Source: Immundisolibacterales bacterium
GTDB taxonomy: Bacteria > Pseudomonadota > Gammaproteobacteria > HK1
NCBI GenBank assembly: GCA_026712715.1
Contig: JAPOPW010000077.1
Coordinates: forward strand, 1-64,000
Direction of reading: 5' to 3'
DNA: 64,000 nt
Shown here: positions 1 through 7,261 of the stretch, piece by piece
Layout: every line of letters begins with the position of its first letter
Position numbering within the stretch: position 1 is the first letter of the stretch
Notes under the pieces: model-generated
Told to the model about the DNA's origin: nothing
Seen by the model: only the letters and a program-made list of their open reading frames with translations
The model's database searches: none
Translations under genes and position numbers: made by a program

Positions 1-130
1 ACACTGAAATGCCCCTCTCCCCCGCTCCACACCGACCCTCCGGGCCATCAACCGCCGACCGACCTCTCGAAAACGCTCCGAAGAAAGCGAAACAACGCGC
101 CAGAAAACAAAATCGCGACCTTCATGCAAC
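1..130. other. Non-coding left edge of the window, upstream of the phage genes
   Basis: No convincing coding region is seen here. The stretch from about 65 to 120 is locally rich in A, unlike the flanking phage coding DNA. It may be the upstream region of the following gene or the 3' end of an unseen gene. No attachment site or promoter can be defended. Confidence 0.4.
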
Positions 131-613
131 ATGCGGGCTAGTGCCGTGATTCGCCCCAAGGTAAGGGTACGGGGTGGCGACCGTCTCAAGCGCCATCTAG
201 CGGGGCAGGCACGCGCATCTAGGGCCGTTGATGGGCGAGAGGTGGATATCGGCTTCAAGGGCCGGGTGGCAGGCACGGCCGCATTGCATGAGTACGGGGG
301 CGGGACCATACCGGAGCGGCCCGTCTTCCGGGGCGCGGCCCGCATGGATGGGGCGATGACGCATAGCCTACGTGAGAGCGTTCGTAGCGTGCGTGGCGTG
401 CCATCCAGGGGTGAGCTAAGGGAGGCTGCGCGAGCGGGTGCTGAGGGCCTTCGTGGGGCCTATCTGGGGGCAAGGGCGCACGTTCGGCCAGTCGGGCCTA
501 CGCAAGAGGCACGCAAGCGCGGTACTCCGGGCGAGGGCCGTCCGCTTGTCGGGACCGAAGGGCCGAAGATGGTCAACGCGATTCGCGGCTATGTGGACGA
601 TGACCGGGCATGA
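131..613 (+). CDS. HK97 gp10-like phage tail completion / head-tail joining protein
   Basis: A 160-residue protein with the layout of the gp10 / virion-morphogenesis family. It has an early glycine-containing strand (VDIGFKGRVAG), then LHEYGGGTIPERPVFR, which matches the family's 'EFGT..IPPRPF.R' core, and a C-terminal PLVGTEGPKMVNAI, matching 'PLidTG.m..sI'. Family members complete the head-tail connector or tail terminator. It lies 48 bp upstream of terL on the same strand. In canonical HK97-like cassettes this gene lies after the capsid and connector genes, so its position before terminase is unusual. The start is uncertain because no strong ribosome binding site precedes 131. Family by motif resemblance only. 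Confidence 0.6.
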   Translation: MRASAVIRPKVRVRGGDRLKRHLAGQARASRAVDGREVDIGFKGRVAGTAALHEYGGGTIPERPVFRGAARMDGAMTHSLRESVRSVRGVPSRGELREAARAGAEGLRGAYLGARAHVRPVGPTQEARKRGTPGEGRPLVGTEGPKMVNAIRGYVDDDRA

Positions 614-661
614 TGGCACCGGCGGAATGGTCGAAAAGGGCCGTGGGCGTGGCAGGGGGGC

Positions 662-2185
662 ATGGGTAAACACACTCTCCCGAATGACCTGATCGCCTAC
701 CTGGGCGGGTTGACCCTCGCGGGTGGCGACCGCGACGGCGAGGCTTTCACGGTGCTCCCGTGGGAGCGGAAGTTTGTCCGGGGCGCCTTCGGCCAGCCGG
801 GCCATGCTGCGCTATCGGTCGCCCGGGGGAACGGCAAGAGCGCGCTTGTGGCGGGTATCGCGGCGGCCGTGGTGGACCCGTCCGGGCCGTTGCACGGGAC
901 CCGCCGTGAGTGTGTCGCGGTGGCTTCGTCATTTGACCAAAGCCGGATCATCTTCGAAGACGTTTTGAGCTTCCTACGGGCGCGGTACGGCCTTGAGAAT
1001 CGCAAGCTGTGGCGCCTTCAGGACTCCGCGAACCGGGCGATTGTCGAGTACCGCGCGACCGGGGCGAGGGTACGCACGATCGGCTCCGACCCGGCGAAGG
1101 CTCACGGGCTCCGGCCCGCCCTCGCGTTGATTGACGAGCCCGCCCAGCACGACGCGGCGAAGACGGACCGGATGCTCGCGGCGATCCGGACGGGACTCGG
1201 CAAGGTTCCCGGTAGCAAGATGATCGCCCTGGGAACGGCCCCGGCCGGCGAGGATCACTGGTTCGCGAAGATGCTGGCCGGGTCCGGGGTGGGGTATGCG
1301 CAGTCGCACGCGGCCCGGGACACGGACCCGCCTTTCGCGGTGCGGACGATGCGCAAGGCGAACCCGAGCATGGATCATCTTCCGAGCCTCGCGGCGGAGC
1401 TACGGGCGGAAGCGGCGGACGCGAAGCTCGACGATGCGTTGCTACCGGGCTTCCGGGCGTTGCGGCTCAACATGGGCGTGAGCGATATCGCGGTTCAGGT
1501 GCTGATCGGCGTGGATACCTGGAAGCGGATCACGGGCGACGCGCCCCGGGACGGCCGGCCGGTATGGGGCCTTGACCTTGGGCAGTCCGAAGCGATGGCG
1601 GCGTGCTCGGCCTTCTGGCCGGCGAGCGGTCGGCTTGAATCGGTGGCCACGTTCCCGACTGTGCCGACCCTTGGCGAGCGGGGCCTACAGGATGGCGTAG
1701 GAAGCCTGTATCAGCGCATGGCGGAGCGCGGGGAGCTACTGGCGACGGGTGGTGAGGCTTGCGACATTGCGGCGCTTCTGCGGGAAGCATGGGAGCGGTT
1801 CGGGGCGCCGGCCGCCATCGCGGCGGACAGGTGGCGGGCCGACGAGCTTCGCGACATCCTGACCCGGATCGGCCTTCCCCGGGTCCCGTTCCACGAGCGG
1901 GGCCAAGGCTTCATGGACGGGGGGCAAGACGTGCGCGACTTCCGCCGCGCTTGTGTTGAGGGAAAGGTTCGGCCGGCGCCCTCGCTGCTACTGTCGAGCG
2001 CGATGGCAGAGGCGCGCACGGTGGGCGACCCGGCCGGCAATTGGAAGCTCGCCAAGAGCGCGCAAGGCGGCCGGCGGCGCAAGGCGAAGGACGATGCGGC
2101 GGCGGCGGCGATCCTCGCGGTGGCGATCGGTGCGCGTCCCGGCCCGGCCCCGCCGCGACGGTGGCGCTACCGGGGGGCGGCGTGA
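662..2185 (+). CDS. Phage terminase large subunit (TerL)
   Basis: The 507-residue DNA-packaging motor: an ATPase that pumps phage DNA into the prohead and a nuclease that cuts the concatemer. The N-terminal ATPase has a Walker A motif ARGNGKS (residues 54-60), a Walker B with acidic pair in ALIDEP (D158, E159) and a coupling motif IALGTAPAG (188-196). The C-terminal RNase H-like nuclease shows spaced acidic residues: D305 in GLDLGQSE, D389 in IAADRW, and D477/D478 before a hydrophobic helix. Length is normal for the family. No small terminase subunit is seen upstream; the gp10-like gene sits there instead. The ATG at 662 follows a G-rich stretch (GGCAGGGGGGC) that could serve as ribosome binding site. 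Confidence 0.92.
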   Translation: MGKHTLPNDLIAYLGGLTLAGGDRDGEAFTVLPWERKFVRGAFGQPGHAALSVARGNGKSALVAGIAAAVVDPSGPLHGTRRECVAVASSFDQSRIIFEDVLSFLRARYGLENRKLWRLQDSANRAIVEYRATGARVRTIGSDPAKAHGLRPALALIDEPAQHDAAKTDRMLAAIRTGLGKVPGSKMIALGTAPAGEDHWFAKMLAGSGVGYAQSHAARDTDPPFAVRTMRKANPSMDHLPSLAAELRAEAADAKLDDALLPGFRALRLNMGVSDIAVQVLIGVDTWKRITGDAPRDGRPVWGLDLGQSEAMAACSAFWPASGRLESVATFPTVPTLGERGLQDGVGSLYQRMAERGELLATGGEACDIAALLREAWERFGAPAAIAADRWRADELRDILTRIGLPRVPFHERGQGFMDGGQDVRDFRRACVEGKVRPAPSLLLSSAMAEARTVGDPAGNWKLAKSAQGGRRRKAKDDAAAAAILAVAIGARPGPAPPRRWRYRGAA

Positions 2186-2187
2186 TC

Positions 2188-2481
2188 ATGGAAATCGTTG
2201 TTCCGGCGATCGTTATTCTCGTAGGGAACCTTTTTTCTGGAGAATACGGTTCGAGACGATGGGAGTACGTCACGGCCCTGTTTGGGTGGGTTGGTGTCGT
2301 CGCAGGGGTTGTTTGGCTCCTGTCCTTTGTTCTTGCGGCCATTGGGGTGGATCCGCGAATCGGAAAATTCTTCTTTTTCGTATTTGCATTCTGTTTACTT
2401 CAGGCAGTTTCGAGGGACTACGAACGATGGCTAAAGCCACTCGTAGAGCGATGTATCAACGCGCGGAATCGAAAAGGCTAA
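2188..2481 (+). CDS. Small A/T-rich integral membrane protein in the phage late region
   Basis: A 97-residue protein beginning at ATG 2188, immediately after the terL stop at 2185; an in-frame GTG at 2182 would overlap terL. It has three hydrophobic stretches: residues about 3-15, about 28-52 (the longest, tryptophan- and valine-rich) and about 59-72, which starts with a run of four phenylalanines. A basic tail ends in RNRKG. The gene is visibly richer in A and T than its neighbours, with TTTTTT and TTCTTCTTTTTC runs, suggesting separate acquisition. A holin-like or superinfection-exclusion role is possible, but no family motif is recognised and no function is assigned. Confidence 0.6.
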   Translation: MEIVVPAIVILVGNLFSGEYGSRRWEYVTALFGWVGVVAGVVWLLSFVLAAIGVDPRIGKFFFFVFAFCLLQAVSRDYERWLKPLVERCINARNRKG

Positions 2482-2494
2482 GGCACCAAGGAAT

Positions 2495-2806
2495 GTGAGC
2501 AAACGGCGGCCCGGCTCCCGTCACCACGTCCGCCTACACTCGGGCCGATGGGCGCGGGTCCGCCGCACCGTGCTCGACCGCGACGGTTGGCGGTGCCGGC
2601 GGTGCGGGCGGGCCGGGCGGATGGAGGTCGATCACGTGGTCCCGCTCGACCAGGGGGGCGAGGCGTGGGATATGGAGAACCTGCAATGCTTGTGCCAAGG
2701 CTGTCACATTGCCAAGACGCGCGAGGAGAACCGGCGGCCCCCGACCCCGGCGGAGGCGGCATGGCGTGCGTTCGTGGCCGGGCTCGCGGGTGGGGTGTCA
2801 GGGTGA
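2495..2806 (+). CDS. HNH endonuclease
   Basis: A 103-residue basic protein with a complete HNH core. Two cysteine pairs, C34/C37 (CRRCG) and C67/C70 (CQGC), probably bind structural zinc. The ββα-metal core is EVDHVVPL (H47), N62 in the ENLQ segment, and H71 directly after the second cysteine pair. HNH proteins adjacent to TerL assist cos cleavage and packaging in HK97-like phages (established for HK97 gp74), which fits its place between terL and the capsid gene. GTG at 2495 is chosen because AAGGA lies just upstream. The stop codon lies inside the first copy of the phage palindrome (2792-2812). Confidence 0.88.
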   Translation: MSKRRPGSRHHVRLHSGRWARVRRTVLDRDGWRCRRCGRAGRMEVDHVVPLDQGGEAWDMENLQCLCQGCHIAKTREENRRPPTPAEAAWRAFVAGLAGGVSG

Positions 2807-2812
2807 CACCCC
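2792..2812. repeat. Phage palindrome, copy 1 (9-bp arms, GGG centre)
   Basis: GGGGTGTCA (2792-2800), GGG, TGACACCCC (2804-2812): perfect inverted repeat. It overlaps the HNH stop codon (2804-2806). The sequence is exactly the reverse complement of the core of copy 2 at 7308-7328. No T-tract follows, so it is not a standard intrinsic terminator. Confidence 0.9.
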
Positions 2813-2900
2813 TACCAGGTACATAGGCCAAACCTATCATTGACGACAGAACAATAGTTTGAGACGATGTCGAGATGGTTCTCTTCAGGTTCTACTCGCC
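2807..2900 (+). promoter_or_regulatory. HNH-capsid intergenic region with hairpins and a weak candidate promoter
   Basis: This 94-bp gap is the largest break inside the phage block after the terminase. It contains the end of palindrome copy 1, a second inverted repeat ATAGG-CCAAA-CCTAT (2823-2837), and TTGACG (2840-2845) with GACGAT (2863-2868) 17 bp downstream as a poor -10. The layout suggests a control region for the capsid genes; the promoter call is tentative. Confidence 0.35.
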
Positions 2901-4163
2901 ATGACCAATTCCCAAAAGCTGGCCGTCCGGCTGTCCGAAATTCGCCAGCGTCTCAACGAGATAGCCGGGCTCGACGACGACGGCATGACGGACGAAGTAC
3001 GGGCCGAAGCCGACCGGCTGACTGCGGAGTACCACAACAAGGAAACGCAGCATCGGGCGGCCGTGGTCGCGGAAGCGGACGAAGCTCGCGCGGCGGCCGG
3101 CGAATTCAACAACGACGACGGGGCCGGCGAGGGCGCGGAGGTTCGGGCGCTTCGGGGCCGGGTGCGGATCGGCGAGTACGTCTCGGCGGCAGTCGAGCAA
3201 CGCTCGGCGGAAGGGGCCGAAGCCGAGTACAACGCGGCGCTGAAGATTCGCGGAAACGCATTCCCGCTTTCGCTGATCGCCCCGGCGCCAGTCGAAGCCC
3301 GGGCGACCACGGATACCGACTCGCAAACCAATCAGTCCGGCCGGTGGCTGGATCGGCTGTTTGCCGGCACGGCGGCGGAGCGGATCGGGGTGACCATGGA
3401 ATCCGTAGCGCCCGGGGTGGCGTCGTTTCCGGTGACTTCCACGGGCGCCAGTGCGGCGCAACGGGGCCGGAGCGAAGCGGCGGCGGACTCGGCATGGACG
3501 GTCGGGGTGACCGAACTCAAGCCGACCCGGAACGCGGTTCGCGTGGTTTTCAACGAGGAGGACGCGCACCGACTCCCGAGCCTGGAAGCCTCGCTTCGTC
3601 GGGACCTTGGGATGGCGCTCGCGGAAGGCGTCGATCGGGCGATCTTTCTCGGCGACGCGGGGGCCAGCGAGACGACTGCGAACATCCTCGGACTCAACAC
3701 GGCGGCCGGGGTGGTCGATGTGGAGGTGTCGCAGGCTGACAAGATCCTCGGGCCGGGGACCCTCGCCGCGTTCACCGGGCTGATCGATGGCATCCATGCG
3801 ATGGGCTTCGGCGACCTGATGATCTGTACTTCGGTCGGCGCGTGGCGCCTCTGGGAATCGACCATCATCAACGCGGCGGCCGACAACATGACGCTGGCGG
3901 CGTTCCTTCGCAAAGCCGGGGTGACGTGGTCGGCTCGGGGCGAAATCGAGACGGCTACCGACGATGGCGACTGGGGGGCCTTCATCGGTCGCAGTCGCGG
4001 GATCGACGGGGCCGGGGTGGCGGCGCTGTGGGAAGCCGGGATGTTGCTTCGCGATCCCTACTCCGCGAGCGCGAAGGGCGAAATCAACCTAACCCTTTCC
4101 TATTTCTGGAATTTCGGTCTTCCCCGGGCGTCCAACTTCGCCCGGCTGTCGTTCGGGGCCTAA
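2901..4163 (+). CDS. HK97-family major capsid protein
   Basis: A protein of about 420 residues from ATG 2901; an upstream in-frame TTG at 2859 would add 14 residues. Residues 1 to about 100 are charged and helical, with alternating Glu/Arg/Ala (MTNSQKLAVRLSEIRQRLNE), as in the scaffold-like delta domain that the prohead protease removes. The rest matches the HK97 capsid fold: a mid-protein PVTSTGASAA / TELKPTRNAVRVVFNEED strand region, LEASLRRDLGMALAEGVDRAIFLGD, the capsid spine helix, and a C-terminal segment with IGRSRGIDG and LRDPYSASAKGEINLTLSYF. The capsid gene precedes the protease here, the reverse of the usual HK97 order. Confidence 0.9.
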   Translation: MTNSQKLAVRLSEIRQRLNEIAGLDDDGMTDEVRAEADRLTAEYHNKETQHRAAVVAEADEARAAAGEFNNDDGAGEGAEVRALRGRVRIGEYVSAAVEQRSAEGAEAEYNAALKIRGNAFPLSLIAPAPVEARATTDTDSQTNQSGRWLDRLFAGTAAERIGVTMESVAPGVASFPVTSTGASAAQRGRSEAAADSAWTVGVTELKPTRNAVRVVFNEEDAHRLPSLEASLRRDLGMALAEGVDRAIFLGDAGASETTANILGLNTAAGVVDVEVSQADKILGPGTLAAFTGLIDGIHAMGFGDLMICTSVGAWRLWESTIINAAADNMTLAAFLRKAGVTWSARGEIETATDDGDWGAFIGRSRGIDGAGVAALWEAGMLLRDPYSASAKGEINLTLSYFWNFGLPRASNFARLSFGA

Positions 4164-4164
4164 C

Positions 4165-5085
4165 GTGGTCGAGCGGCGGGCCGGTGGTGAGGTTCGGGTC
4201 TCCGGCCGGACCCTCACCGGCCCGGTAATGCCGTATGGAGATGTCTCGCCCGACTTCGGCGAGCGCTTCCTGCCGGGTGCGTTCGGCGCGGTCGGGTCCG
4301 TCGATCTGAATCTCCAGCATGACCCGTCGATCATTGTCGCCCGGGGCGCTACGCTCACGGACGGCCCCGAGGCGCTTCGCGTGCGGGCGACCCTTGCCGA
4401 AGGTAGCGCTGCCCTTTCTCTCGTCCGTAGAGGAGCATTGCGGGGCTTCTCCGTGGAATTCCGGCCGACTTCGGAGCAACGCTCGGGCGGGGTGCGGGTA
4501 GTCGAGCGGGCGGTGCTAACCGGGCTCGCCCTTGTGGACCGTCCGGCCTATCCAGGGGCCGGGGCGGAGCTACGGGCTCGCGGCGACCGGGGCGGCCGGC
4601 TAGGGACCTTCCGTGGTTCGGTCCCGATTGGCAAGCGGCTTTCGTGCCGGTGCGCCCCGGGGAACTGTACCGAAGCCTTGTTCGAGGAAGAGGCGTTTGA
4701 TGGCGTGGCCACGAAAGCCGAAGTGCTGGCCGTGGTCGGCGACTACGCGAACGCCATCGCATCGAAAGCGCGGGGCGGGGTCCGGTTTTGGAAGGGGTGG
4801 GACGGGGCGCTTGAGTATGCAATCGACGTACCGAACACGGCCCGGGGCAAAGCGCTTGTCGAGAGCTTCGATTCGGTGCCGTTGATCGCCCGCCCGGTTA
4901 TCGATGTTGATGCCTCTGACGTGGTGGTCGCGGACCAACTGGCGACCTACTCCCGCGCCGAAGTGCGCGCGCTGACCATCGGCGCGACGGACGCATCCGA
5001 GGGGTGGCCACTACTCCGGCGCAAGCGCGGGGCCGATGACGACGAACCGCGCCCGGCGCGGCGACGGTGGAGGGTGTTTCTATGA
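4165..5085 (+). CDS. HK97-family prohead protease with a second degenerate protease-like domain
   Basis: A 306-residue protein starting at GTG 4165, one base after the capsid stop. Residues 1 to about 135 are a standard prohead protease: GPVMPYGDVSPDFGERFLPGAF, the catalytic-type His in LNLQHDPS, the Ser in LRGFSVEFRP, then VLTGLALVDRPAYPGA. Typical members are about 150-220 residues. The remaining ~150 residues, after a cysteine-containing linker (LSCRCAPGNCTEA), repeat the same spacing: EALFEEEAF, GDYANAIASKARGG, VPLIARPVID, and YSRAEVRALTIGATDASEGW. The His and Ser positions are replaced (GDYAN, LIARPV). The first half should cleave the capsid delta domain; the second half is probably structural (inference). 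Confidence 0.82.
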   Translation: MVERRAGGEVRVSGRTLTGPVMPYGDVSPDFGERFLPGAFGAVGSVDLNLQHDPSIIVARGATLTDGPEALRVRATLAEGSAALSLVRRGALRGFSVEFRPTSEQRSGGVRVVERAVLTGLALVDRPAYPGAGAELRARGDRGGRLGTFRGSVPIGKRLSCRCAPGNCTEALFEEEAFDGVATKAEVLAVVGDYANAIASKARGGVRFWKGWDGALEYAIDVPNTARGKALVESFDSVPLIARPVIDVDASDVVVADQLATYSRAEVRALTIGATDASEGWPLLRRKRGADDDEPRPARRRWRVFL

Positions 5086-5369
5086 CGCCGACGATCTTCG
5101 ACTTGGGCGATGGGCCGATCAATCTCGCCACGGAATGGCCGATTTACCGCGACGCGATCGGGAAACAGCCGATCTTCGCCTTCGTTCAAAACACCGGCGA
5201 CGGCACGGTCTACGTGGCGGCCCGGACCACGGAGCCGGACGTTTCTGACACCGGACACGTGCTCGGCCCGCGAGAGAGCTTCGATATCACGCTCCCGGAC
5301 ATCAACGCGACCGGGACCTGGATGTGGTCACCGACCGGCGCCGGCCGGGTTGCGGTATCCGCGCGATGA
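5082..5369 (+). CDS. Small beta-rich phage protein of unknown function
   Basis: A 95-residue protein whose ATG (5082) overlaps the protease stop by four bases (ATGA), indicating coupled translation. It has no membrane segment or cysteine. The sequence alternates short hydrophobic strands and turns (PIFAFVQNTGDGTVYVAART, SFDITLPDINATGTWMW), a pattern typical of a compact beta sandwich. Between protease and connector genes, decoration, head-fibre or capsid-stabilising proteins are common, so that is a reasonable but unproven guess. No specific family recognised. Confidence 0.65.
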   Translation: MTPTIFDLGDGPINLATEWPIYRDAIGKQPIFAFVQNTGDGTVYVAARTTEPDVSDTGHVLGPRESFDITLPDINATGTWMWSPTGAGRVAVSAR

Positions 5370-5773
5370 GCGCCATAACCGGGCATCGTCTCGCGGCCGA
5401 CGACCCGGCTACCGGATCGGCCCCGTTATCGCCGTGGCCAACCGCGGCGGCCGGGCAAGCGGCGGCCGTGGCGCGGTTGATCGCGGTGGCCGGTTCGAAT
5501 GGCGGAGACGATGCGGTAGCGGCTCGCGGTGAGGCGGGGGCCGGGTTGGTTGAGAAGTACGCGCCCGGCGCCCCGCAGTCGGTGAAAGACGAAGCCGTGA
5601 TTCGAATCGCTGGCTGGATGATGCAGAGCGACTTCGGCGGGGTCGAATCGGAGACGAGCGTCGGCAACAAGGAGGCGCGCTACTTCCGGCCGCCCGTATC
5701 CGTGTTCCGCTACTCCGGGGCGCAGGGTCTGCTCGCTTACTGGCGCGTTCGTCGTGCCGGGGTGATTGGCTGA
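5366..5773 (+). CDS. Phage head-tail connector protein (gp6-like)
   Basis: A 135-residue protein. ATG 5366 overlaps the preceding stop by four bases, and its own stop TGA (5771-5773) shares one base with the portal ATG. The central helices (AAAVARLIAVAG, EAGAGLVEKYAPGAPQSVKDEAVIRIAGWMMQS) match the all-helical gp6-type connector that forms the ring below the portal. The tail contains RYFRPPVSVFRYSGAQ followed by LLAYWRVRRAGVIG, a conserved C-terminal signature of these adaptors. In canonical modules this gene follows the capsid gene, as here, but the portal should already have appeared upstream. Confidence 0.75.
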   Translation: MSAITGHRLAADDPATGSAPLSPWPTAAAGQAAAVARLIAVAGSNGGDDAVAARGEAGAGLVEKYAPGAPQSVKDEAVIRIAGWMMQSDFGGVESETSVGNKEARYFRPPVSVFRYSGAQGLLAYWRVRRAGVIG

Positions 5774-6858
5774 TGCGCTGGCCGTGGTCGAAGCGCGAGG
5801 CGGCGCCCGAGCGGCGCGAAGCGGTGCCGTTTACGGACGCGGTAGTGGCTGCTCTCGGGGCGCAAGCGGCCGGGACGGCTACCGGTGACCCTTCGGCGAT
5901 TGCGGCGCTTGAGGCGGCTGCCGGGCTGTATGCGACGGCATTCGCAAGTGCGACGGTGACGCCATCCAATCCGATGACGGCCGCGCTCACCCCGGCGTGC
6001 CGTGCCTTGATTGCCCGGGATCTGATTCGGCGGGGCGAACACGTTTCCCAGATCATCATCACGGGCGGCGGGGTGCGGCTGCAACCGATCGGCTCTTGGG
6101 ATGTTCGAGGACCTGCTGATGAACGTGGGTGGTGGTATCGCATCGACGAGTACGGCCCGAGTGACAACCGGACTCGCGTGGTCGCTGGCCAGTCCGTCAT
6201 TCATTGCCGGTACGCGGTCGATTCGGCGCGGCCGTGGTACGGGCTCGCGCCCCTGCAATGGGCGCGGGCAACCGGGACCCTCGCGGCAAACCTGGAAAGC
6301 CGGCTAGGCGAAGAGGCGGGCGGGCCGGTTGGTCACATTCTGCCGGTACCGGCCCCGGGTGCCCCGGGTGGCGAGGGCGATGACTTCGACGATCCGCTTA
6401 CCGCCCTACGTGCCGACCTTGCGGCGGGGGAGGGCAAGACGCTACTGGCCGAAACGACTTCGGCCGGATGGGGCGAGGGCAAGGCGGGCGCCCCCAATGC
6501 CGACTGGAAACCGCAACGCTTCGGCGCGAGCCCCCCGGACGTACTCCCGACATTGCGAACGGACGCGGCCCTCGCGGTGCTGGCGGCGTGCCAGGTACCG
6601 GCGGGCCTATTCACGGACGCGGACGGCACGAGCCAGCGCGAGGCGTGGCGTCGATGGGCGATGGGTCCACTTGCCGGGCTCGCGGCCGTGGTCGAAGCGG
6701 AGATTGCCGCGAAGTTGGATCAGCCTGTGCGGCTCGGCTTCGACGGGCTGTGGGCGCATGACCTTGCGGGCCGTGCGGCGAGCTTCAAGGCGATGGTCGG
6801 CGGCGGGATGGATATCGCGAAGGCGGCCGGGCTCGCGGGGTTGATGGCGGGCGAGTAA
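5773..6858 (+). CDS. Phage portal protein
   Basis: A 361-residue protein. Portals form the dodecameric ring at the capsid vertex through which DNA is packaged. Recognisable parts are the N-terminal MRWPWSKREAAPERRE basic start, a wing region leading to VVAGQSVIHCRYAVDSARPWYGLAPLQWA (the common portal 'vlHir......GlsPl' stretch), a central helical stem around ALRADLAAGEGKTLL, and QVPAGLFTDADGTSQREAWRRWAMGPLAGLAAVVEAEIAAKL, matching the conserved clip/crown segment. It is somewhat shorter than HK97 gp3 (about 420). It is coupled to the connector gene by a one-base overlap and to the next gene by another. The position downstream of the capsid is unusual. Confidence 0.85.
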   Translation: MRWPWSKREAAPERREAVPFTDAVVAALGAQAAGTATGDPSAIAALEAAAGLYATAFASATVTPSNPMTAALTPACRALIARDLIRRGEHVSQIIITGGGVRLQPIGSWDVRGPADERGWWYRIDEYGPSDNRTRVVAGQSVIHCRYAVDSARPWYGLAPLQWARATGTLAANLESRLGEEAGGPVGHILPVPAPGAPGGEGDDFDDPLTALRADLAAGEGKTLLAETTSAGWGEGKAGAPNADWKPQRFGASPPDVLPTLRTDAALAVLAACQVPAGLFTDADGTSQREAWRRWAMGPLAGLAAVVEAEIAAKLDQPVRLGFDGLWAHDLAGRAASFKAMVGGGMDIAKAAGLAGLMAGE

Positions 6859-7220
6859 TGCCTCTCTGTTCCGGCCCGGCATGCTTCGTGAGTGTTTACA
6901 TGCGCGGTATGTATTGCCGGGCATGTCGCGTAGCTCTCGGGATGCCGACCTGCGCTATCGAGACGTGTCCGAATTCGCCATTGTCGCGCGGGCTGTGCAC
7001 TCGTCACCACAAGGCCGCGCAGGCAGCCGGAACCTTGCCACAATTGCCGAAGGCGAAGACGACGCCGAAGCCTCACCAAAAACTTCGCTTAGTCAAGACG
7101 ACGAAACCCTACGAAACCCCATCCGACCGCGACCGGCAACGTGTTCGCGTGAGACGGGCAATCGAAGAGAAATTAGAAGATCTGGCGATGGCGCGGGCCT
7201 TTGCTGATGGCGATTGGTAG
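6858..7220 (+). CDS. Small zinc-finger-like phage protein
   Basis: A 120-residue protein whose ATG shares one base with the portal stop (TAATG). It carries two Cys clusters: C4/C9 followed by MYCRACR, and CAIETCPNSPLSRGLCTRHHKAAQAAG, which fits the 'C....C.......gLC..H' zinc knuckle often seen in small phage proteins. The second half is highly charged (KAKTTPKPHQKLRLVKTTK, then RDRQRVRVRRAIEEKLEDLAMARA) and probably helical, so nucleic acid binding is plausible. No precise family or function can be given. Confidence 0.6.
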   Translation: MPLCSGPACFVSVYMRGMYCRACRVALGMPTCAIETCPNSPLSRGLCTRHHKAAQAAGTLPQLPKAKTTPKPHQKLRLVKTTKPYETPSDRDRQRVRVRRAIEEKLEDLAMARAFADGDW

Positions 7221-7261
7221 ACTCCCCGTTCGGCCGTAATCGCAGACGACATCGTGCGACG

